Positions 30,581-34,710 of a stretch of DNA of 34,710 bases are shown here, piece after piece. Position 1 is the first letter of the stretch. Each line of letters begins with the position of its first letter. The position numbers were made by a program, and so were the translations under genes. Location of the stretch: assembly GCA_934131005.1 (NCBI GenBank), contig CAKOYV010000013.1:1-34710 (forward strand), read 5' to 3'. Source of the stretch: an uncultured Bacilli bacterium (GTDB lineage: Bacteria; Bacillota_I; Bacilli_A; RF39; UBA660). The notes under the pieces were generated by a model, which saw only the letters and a list, made by a program, of their open reading frames with translations, had not been told where the DNA came from and did not search any database.

Positions 30581-31816
30581 ATGAAAATAATGAACGATGT
30601 AATATTAAATGTAACTTTAATAACATTCCCTATATTAATATACTTTATTTATAATTGTTATAGAGAATTAAAGTGTGAGAAGTATAATAGTATAATTTTA
30701 AACCTATCTTTATTCTCATCACTATACCTATGCTTAAAATATGGAAATATTAAAGATAATAATCAAATTTTATTATTTAGTAATATTCCTATATTAGTAG
30801 CATATTTAAAGAAACAACCTAAAGTTGCAATTGCATTATCCCTAGTAGCATTAGCATATGCCAGCCATATCTACAACAAAAATCTTTATCTTTTAGCTAT
30901 TAAATTTATAAGTTATTTAATTATTTATATCATAGGCAGAAAAAGAAATGTTAAAGATAAAACTTTTATCATCTTAATAGCAGTAATTCAAGCTTTCTTT
31001 ATCTCGCTAGAATGCTTCTTAATTTACAGATATAACACTATTACTACCATACTAGAACTTTTTCTAGCTAACGTAATATTCTACATCTTACCAATAATAC
31101 TATTATATCTATTCAATTTAGCTGATAATATAACATCATTATACGTAACAGCATCAGAATTAGAAAAAGATAAACAACTAAAAAATTCCTTATTTAAAAT
31201 AACTCATGAAGTAAAAAATCCCATTGCAGTATGTAAAGGATATCTAGATATGTTAGATATAAATGATCAAGATAAAATAAAAAGATATATTCCTATAGTT
31301 CGTCAAGAAATAGATAGAAGCCTAAATATAATGAGTGATTTTATGGAATTTAGTAAAATAAAAATAGAAAAAGACATTCTTGATATAAATGTTTTATTAG
31401 AAGATATAGTTGATGAATTAGATTTAATAGTAGACAGCAAAAACATAAAATTGTCTTCTAAAATAACAAAAGATGAAGTGTTTATAACAGGAGATTACAA
31501 CAGATTAAAACAAGTATTTATAAATATTGTTAAAAATAGCATTGAATCTATAAAAATATCAGGAACAATAAGTATAACAACTCATACTCTAAAAGACAAT
31601 TACTACATAGAAATAACAGATACAGGATGCGGTATGGATGAATATACGCTATCTAAAATCAAAGAATTATTCTTTACAACAAAAGTAAAGGGAAGTGGTT
31701 TAGGAGTAAGCTTATCCAACGAAATAATTAAAGCCCATCATGGTAGTATAAATTACACCTCAAAACCTAATAAAGGTACTAAAGTAGTTGTAAAATTACC
31801 AATAACTATGATATAA
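30581..31816 (+). CDS. Membrane sensor histidine kinase
   Basis: The 411-residue protein has about six membrane helices in the first 185 residues with almost no external loops. The dimerisation/phosphoacceptor helix carries His209 (ITHEVKNPIAVCKGYL). A HATPase domain follows, with the N box NIVKNSIES, G1 DTGCGMD and G2 GSGLGVSL. The topology recalls KinB-type kinases, which sense from within the membrane. No response regulator gene is near, so it is an orphan kinase. The upstream Spo0A-like boxes suggest a link with the sporulation or transition-state phosphorelay; that is inference. GAGG lies six bases before the ATG. Confidence 0.92.
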   Translation: MKIMNDVILNVTLITFPILIYFIYNCYRELKCEKYNSIILNLSLFSSLYLCLKYGNIKDNNQILLFSNIPILVAYLKKQPKVAIALSLVALAYASHIYNKNLYLLAIKFISYLIIYIIGRKRNVKDKTFIILIAVIQAFFISLECFLIYRYNTITTILELFLANVIFYILPIILLYLFNLADNITSLYVTASELEKDKQLKNSLFKITHEVKNPIAVCKGYLDMLDINDQDKIKRYIPIVRQEIDRSLNIMSDFMEFSKIKIEKDILDINVLLEDIVDELDLIVDSKNIKLSSKITKDEVFITGDYNRLKQVFINIVKNSIESIKISGTISITTHTLKDNYYIEITDTGCGMDEYTLSKIKELFFTTKVKGSGLGVSLSNEIIKAHHGSINYTSKPNKGTKVVVKLPITMI

Positions 31817-31833
31817 TTAGTCAGGTGATTACA

Positions 31834-32106
31834 GTGCAAGTATATGATATATTTTTAGATAGACTACCCAAAGTAGACCTACACGGCTTTGATCGAGACA
31901 GTGCTAGAATAATGACAAATGATTTCGTAGAAGAATCAGTAGCCTTAGGATACAAAAGTATTGTTATTATTCATGGGATTGGTACAGGAATTGTCAAACA
32001 AACAGTTCATGAAACTCTATCCAAAAATAAGAATGTAAAATCATATAAATTAGACAATTTTAATAATGGTTGCACTATCGTAAATCTATATGATAAAAGG
32101 AAGTAG
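31834..32106 (+). CDS. Smr domain protein
   Basis: The 90-residue protein is a stand-alone Smr domain: KVDLHGFDRDSAR (the LDLHG motif) and VIIHGIGTGIVKQTVHETL (the HGxGxG motif). Smr domains nick or cleave DNA or RNA and occur at the C-terminus of MutS2 or alone. Recent work links them to ribosome collision rescue. The start is GTG at 31834 with AGGTGA five bases upstream; an in-frame GTG at 31825 lies inside that site. It lies between the kinase and guanine deaminase genes with short gaps. Confidence 0.88.
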   Translation: MQVYDIFLDRLPKVDLHGFDRDSARIMTNDFVEESVALGYKSIVIIHGIGTGIVKQTVHETLSKNKNVKSYKLDNFNNGCTIVNLYDKRK

Positions 32107-32111
32107 AAATA

Positions 32112-32567
32112 ATGATAATGAAATTAGGAATAGATGAAGCAAGAAATACGATGATGAAAAACTATGGAGGTCCATTTGGTGCTGTTATAACTAAAGGTGA
32201 TAAAGTAATAGCAATATCTTCTAATACAGTTATAAAAGATAATGATCCAACTGCTCATGCAGAAATAAATGCTATTCGTAAAGCATGTCAAAAGTTAGGT
32301 ACATATGATCTAGGCGATTGTACCCTTTATGCAACAGGTTATCCATGTCCTATGTGTTTAAGTGCCATAATGTGGGCAAATATTAAAAAAGTATACTATG
32401 GAACAGACCTAGAAGCAGCTGCTAATATTGGTTTTAGAGATGACTTTATCTATAATTTTATAAAAAATAATAATCACGGAAAAGAATTAGAATTAATAAA
32501 TATTGAAAAAGAAGCTTGTCAAAAATTATTTGATGAATATAGTAAAAATAACAAAACAATCTATTAA
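32112..32567 (+). CDS. guaD: Guanine deaminase
   Basis: The 151-residue protein belongs to the cytidine-deaminase fold. The zinc ligand His and the catalytic Glu are in PTAHAEINAIRKAC, and two Cys are in GYPCPMCLSAIMWANI. The C-terminal GFRDDFIYNFI is specific to the small guanine deaminases of Bacilli (GFDDSFIY in Bacillus) and argues against TadA. It converts guanine to xanthine and ammonia for purine salvage or nitrogen supply. The ATG at 32112 has AAAGGAAG about nine bases upstream; it begins five bases after the Smr gene. Confidence 0.88.
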   Translation: MIMKLGIDEARNTMMKNYGGPFGAVITKGDKVIAISSNTVIKDNDPTAHAEINAIRKACQKLGTYDLGDCTLYATGYPCPMCLSAIMWANIKKVYYGTDLEAAANIGFRDDFIYNFIKNNNHGKELELINIEKEACQKLFDEYSKNNKTIY

Positions 32568-32615
32568 AAAAACTCTTTAATGATGCTTATTAGCACCACT
32601 ATAAGAGCTTTTTTT
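32566..32615. terminator. Possible bidirectional terminator between guaD and the leftward gene
   Basis: An A7 plus CTCTT arm (32566-32577) faces AAGAG and T7 (32603-32615) across a 25-base loop that contains the end of the leftward gene. Confidence 0.4.
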
Positions 32616-33026
32616 ATTTTTTATCCTCTCTTTATGTATTTCTTTATTTTCATAGTCATTATCATAAAATGATACAATTCCTAGACAATTAAGAGCATTA
32701 CTCATTTGAGAAGCTATTAAATAATCATCAGACATAGAATTAATATATTTATCTAAGGCTTTCGCAGAATTAAAATTAGTTTTTAATATATAATATAACT
32801 CACCATCTTTATTATAACTTTTAAAATAAATAGGCTCATCCTCATCATACCAAACATTTCTATACATATCACATTCATTACTACCCATATTTTCTAAATT
32901 TTTTTCTATTTCTCTGTGAAACAATTTCAAATCAGCTAATAAAGCCATACTTTTTTCTGTCTTACTACAAAAGTAAGTATACAAAAGTCCAATGCAATAA
33001 GCATCTTCACTAAAAACTCTCCCCAC
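32577..33026 (-). CDS. Protein of unknown function
   Basis: A 149-residue protein starting at GTG, with AGGTGA four bases upstream. I do not recognise a family. It looks globular and helical, with Cys at several positions in the first half (AYCIGLLYTYFCSK, NECDMY), an acidic, aromatic middle (WYDEDEPIYFKSY) and a basic, probably disordered tail ending GANKHH. There is no signal peptide. It follows another leftward gene 42 bases away and may share its transcript. Confidence 0.6.
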   Translation of the reverse strand: MGRVFSEDAYCIGLLYTYFCSKTEKSMALLADLKLFHREIEKNLENMGSNECDMYRNVWYDEDEPIYFKSYNKDGELYYILKTNFNSAKALDKYINSMSDDYLIASQMSNALNCLGIVSFYDNDYENKEIHKERIKNKKSSYSGANKHH

Positions 33027-33068
33027 AAATTCACCTAACTTTCAATTATGAATAAAAACATCACTCAT

Positions 33069-33608
33069 CTATTTTTTTGATTTTATTTTTTTCTTAGGAT
33101 TAGTTGTAACATACTCATCATCTTGACACAACTCTAAACCTTGTTCAATATTTTGGCTCTCAATTATATTTGTCATTATATCGAAGATTTCTTCTGCAAA
33201 TTCTTCTGGACATAAAATTTTACAGGAATCTAAAAATTCTTCAATATTTTTGATTCCAATTATATTTTCAATTATATCGCATTTTAACTTTAATAATTCT
33301 TTCTCTTTCCGTTTTATCATAAATGCACTAATCATAAAGTCACATTCACCTTTTCCAGCAATAATAGTTCCTTTAGGCGTAGTTGCTCTTATACATTTGT
33401 TTAAATCATATTCCTCATCATTCTCAAGGCAACCATTATCTAATAAATATTTTTTAAATTCATCATAATTATTAAATACATAAACGCATTTATCAATACG
33501 ATATTCAGGATTATATTCCTTAATTTTAATTTCTTCAAAATGCAAAAGCCATATAAGAAGCCAAGCATCAATATCAAATTTTTTAATTTTATCTCTAATT
33601 CTAAGCAT
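33069..33608 (-). CDS. Protein of unknown function
   Basis: A 179-residue acidic protein with a Lys-rich end. I do not recognise it. It contains WLLIWLLHFEEIKIKEY near the start and a central RATTPKGTIIAGKGECDFM. The second half is helical with repeated IIENIIGI/FAEEIFDIM segments. The ATG at 33608 has GGTGGT upstream; an in-frame ATG at 33626 lies ahead of that site and is less likely. It is transcribed leftward from an extended -10 promoter and is probably the first gene of a two-gene unit. Confidence 0.6.
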   Translation of the reverse strand: MLRIRDKIKKFDIDAWLLIWLLHFEEIKIKEYNPEYRIDKCVYVFNNYDEFKKYLLDNGCLENDEEYDLNKCIRATTPKGTIIAGKGECDFMISAFMIKRKEKELLKLKCDIIENIIGIKNIEEFLDSCKILCPEEFAEEIFDIMTNIIESQNIEQGLELCQDDEYVTTNPKKKIKSKK

Positions 33609-33645
33609 TATTATATTACCACCCATCTTAAATTTTTCAATTTAT

Positions 33646-33654
33646 ATTATAACA
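33646..33654 (-). promoter_or_regulatory. Extended -10 promoter, leftward
   Basis: On the minus strand this reads TGTTATAAT, identical to several plus-strand promoters in the window. Confidence 0.6.
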
Positions 33655-33743
33655 CAAATAATCTGTTAATAGCCATAGTAATGTAATATTTTATTACAAG
33701 CAATCTATTTAAAAAAATAATTATAATAATTTGCTAGAAATTT

Positions 33744-34331
33744 TTAAATATTTTTTCTATTTATATAACCACACTCCACAATATCATATTTACTATCATT
33801 CAAATATTTTTTATCTTTCAAAATAAATTCATCAGTAAGTTCCATATCTTTACAAGAAAGTGCCAAATTATTCTCATAAATTATATCATGTTTATTATAA
33901 AATTCAATATTAAACATTGTCTGCTTTTCTAAATAGTTTAGAACGCTTTCATAATTTCTTAGATTTAGATAACACTGTGGAGGTGAAAAATTATTTTGAA
34001 TTTCTTTGATTTCTTCAATCGAAATAGGTTTTTTAAACAATTGTAAACTCTCTAAAGGAATTGCAAATTTTTCACCATTTTCAAGACACTTACTTATTCT
34101 TGAATATACATCAGATTTTTCACTATAATTTGAAATAATTACATCCATGCGCAATGGCATTCCCAATTCCATAATTCCAATAACTTTTTTAACAGGAGAA
34201 CTTAAATATAGATAAGCTGTAGTAGACTCATTACAAAATCTTTTTCTATATTCATATTTCTTTATATTATATAAAATAGGCCTAAAATATTCAGGACGAA
34301 AACTTAAAAAAATTTTTCTTTTTTCATTCAT
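33744..34331 (-). CDS. ASCH/PUA-like domain protein
   Basis: The 195-residue protein begins with FLSFRPEYFRPILYNIKKYEYRKRF (read as FLSFRPEYFRPI, then KKYEYRKRF) and AYLYLSSPVKKVIGIMELG. These match ASCH-like domains of the PUA superfamily, which are thought to bind RNA or modified bases. The second half (from about residue 95) is unrecognised; it includes FSPPQCYLNLRNYE and a tail of charged residues. In phage and accessory regions such proteins often accompany nucleic-acid modification or defence genes, but none is seen here. It has its own well-formed promoter and is transcribed leftward. Confidence 0.7.
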   Translation of the reverse strand: MNEKRKIFLSFRPEYFRPILYNIKKYEYRKRFCNESTTAYLYLSSPVKKVIGIMELGMPLRMDVIISNYSEKSDVYSRISKCLENGEKFAIPLESLQLFKKPISIEEIKEIQNNFSPPQCYLNLRNYESVLNYLEKQTMFNIEFYNKHDIIYENNLALSCKDMELTDEFILKDKKYLNDSKYDIVECGYINRKNI

Positions 34332-34355
34332 TATATAAAAGTTCCTTTCAAAATT

Positions 34356-34384
34356 ATTGTATCAAATCCTTTATATATAGTCAA
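34356..34384 (-). promoter_or_regulatory. Sigma-A-type promoter of the ASCH-like gene
   Basis: On the minus strand TTGACT (34379-34384), a 17-bp spacer and TACAAT (34356-34361) make a good promoter 25 bases before the start codon. Confidence 0.7.
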
Positions 34385-34637
34385 TTGTTATGAATAGAGT
34401 GCTTTTACATAACAAATAACAAAAAAATCAATCATAACTCAGATTGATTATATCAAAAGTTCTAAATATTTGAACTAATTATCTTAGTGGTACCGTTGAC
34501 GTAGAGGTCTACAACTTTTTTTCGGCAATAACGATTCATATGAATCAATCTATATAAATATTATCATAAATTGTCATTAATTAAAGACTTTTATAAAAAC
34601 TTATTGTATAATTATAATTGAAAGGAGTAAGCGTAAT
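34385..34637 (+). promoter_or_regulatory. Structured leader with T-box-like motif and terminator
   Basis: No gene is seen in this stretch. In order it contains hairpin arms AATCAAT/ATTGATT (34426-34432, 34443-34449), AGTTC/GAACT (about 34459-34475), and GTGGTACCG (34487-34495), which matches the conserved T-box core TGGNACCG. A hairpin (GTTG...TAGA with TCTACAAC, 34495-34515) and T7 follow, then a 14-bp palindrome GATTCATATGAATC (34532-34545) and a TATAAT at 34607-34612. A T-box riboswitch or remnant fits the motif followed by a terminator. But the leader is short, I cannot define a specifier loop, and the following gene is not an amino-acid gene. Confidence 0.3.
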
Positions 34638-34710
34638 ATGGAAAAAGACAATAATAATGTAGTAAGATTTTTGTTAACATTCTTTTTAGGATGGATTGGT
34701 AGTATAATTA
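34638..34710 (+). CDS. Start of a small membrane protein, cut by the window end
   Basis: The frame opens at ATG 34638 after AAAGGAG and runs to the end of the window (24 codons). The start MEKDNNNVVRFLLTFF is followed by LGWIGSII, a hydrophobic helix with a Gly-Trp-Ile-Gly turn that resembles TM2-domain or superinfection-immunity-like small proteins. Only a partial product is visible, so the family is tentative. Confidence 0.55.
   Translation, partial: MEKDNNNVVRFLLTFFLGWIGSII

Noticed and set aside
32112..32567. tRNA adenosine deaminase TadA
   Set aside because: The C-terminal GFRDDFIY motif and overall pattern match guanine deaminase rather than TadA.
1..34710. Mycoplasma-type code with TGA as Trp
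   Set aside because: No intact gene has in-frame TGA, all Trp codons are TGG, and tRNA-Trp has the CCA anticodon.
1..34710. CRISPR array or insertion sequence
   Set aside because: I saw no regularly spaced repeats, transposase genes or terminal inverted repeats with target duplications.

Overview
The window is chromosomal DNA of a very AT-rich Gram-positive-lineage bacterium. By eye the G+C is well under 30%. Gene order is of Bacilli type: rpsF-ssb-rpsR, and rlmN-prpC-pknB-rsgA-rpe with rpmB on the opposite strand. Lipoproteins, a sortase with its substrate, PASTA kinase, strong AGGAGG-type ribosome binding sites and TGnTATAAT promoters all fit. The most likely source is an uncultured gut member of the Bacilli (Erysipelotrichales/RF39-like); this is inference. 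All 38 gene ends I could read use TAA (27) or TAG (11). None uses TGA, and TGA is not read as Trp either.

Layout. 1-2275: ribosomal protein/ssb operon with an apparent S6:S18 leader, then a YegS/DgkB-type lipid kinase whose only sensible start is ATA. 2346-6447: a FIST protein, a frameshifted HipA-like kinase followed by a HipA-N-lobe/HIRAN protein, a rhodanese-like lipoprotein lacking the catalytic Cys, and two small genes. 6512-6585: tRNA-Trp(CCA).

6754-11397 is the highlight: a complete diversity-generating retroelement (DGR). A 742-residue secreted target protein carries the variable repeat (VR, 8781-8897) near its C-terminus. It is followed by a terminator, an independent extended -10 promoter, the template repeat (TR, 9191-9304), a MutS-domain-I-like accessory gene, avd and the DGR reverse transcriptase. 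VR and TR differ at 12 positions, every one an adenine in TR, plus one extra in-frame codon in VR.

11484-21966: enolase, a NatAB-like ABC exporter, an M13 metallopeptidase lipoprotein, a thioester-domain surface adhesin overlapping its sortase, phosphotransacetylase and a 2,4-diaminopentanoate-dehydrogenase-like enzyme. 21982-27942: the rlmN-prpC-pknB-rsgA-rpe operon and the convergent rpmB. 28081-32615: a LysM protein, a large membrane protein, a membrane-anchored EIIB-like protein without its phosphorylated Cys, a sensor histidine kinase preceded by three Spo0A-box-like heptamers, an Smr protein and guanine deaminase. 32577-34331: three leftward genes, two unrecognised and one with an ASCH-like domain. 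The window ends with a structured, T-box-like leader and the first 24 codons of a small membrane protein.

Surface biology dominates the accessory part: DGR target, thioester adhesin with sortase, M13 protease and lipoproteins. The DGR would let the cell vary the binding face of one secreted protein while leaving the rest constant.
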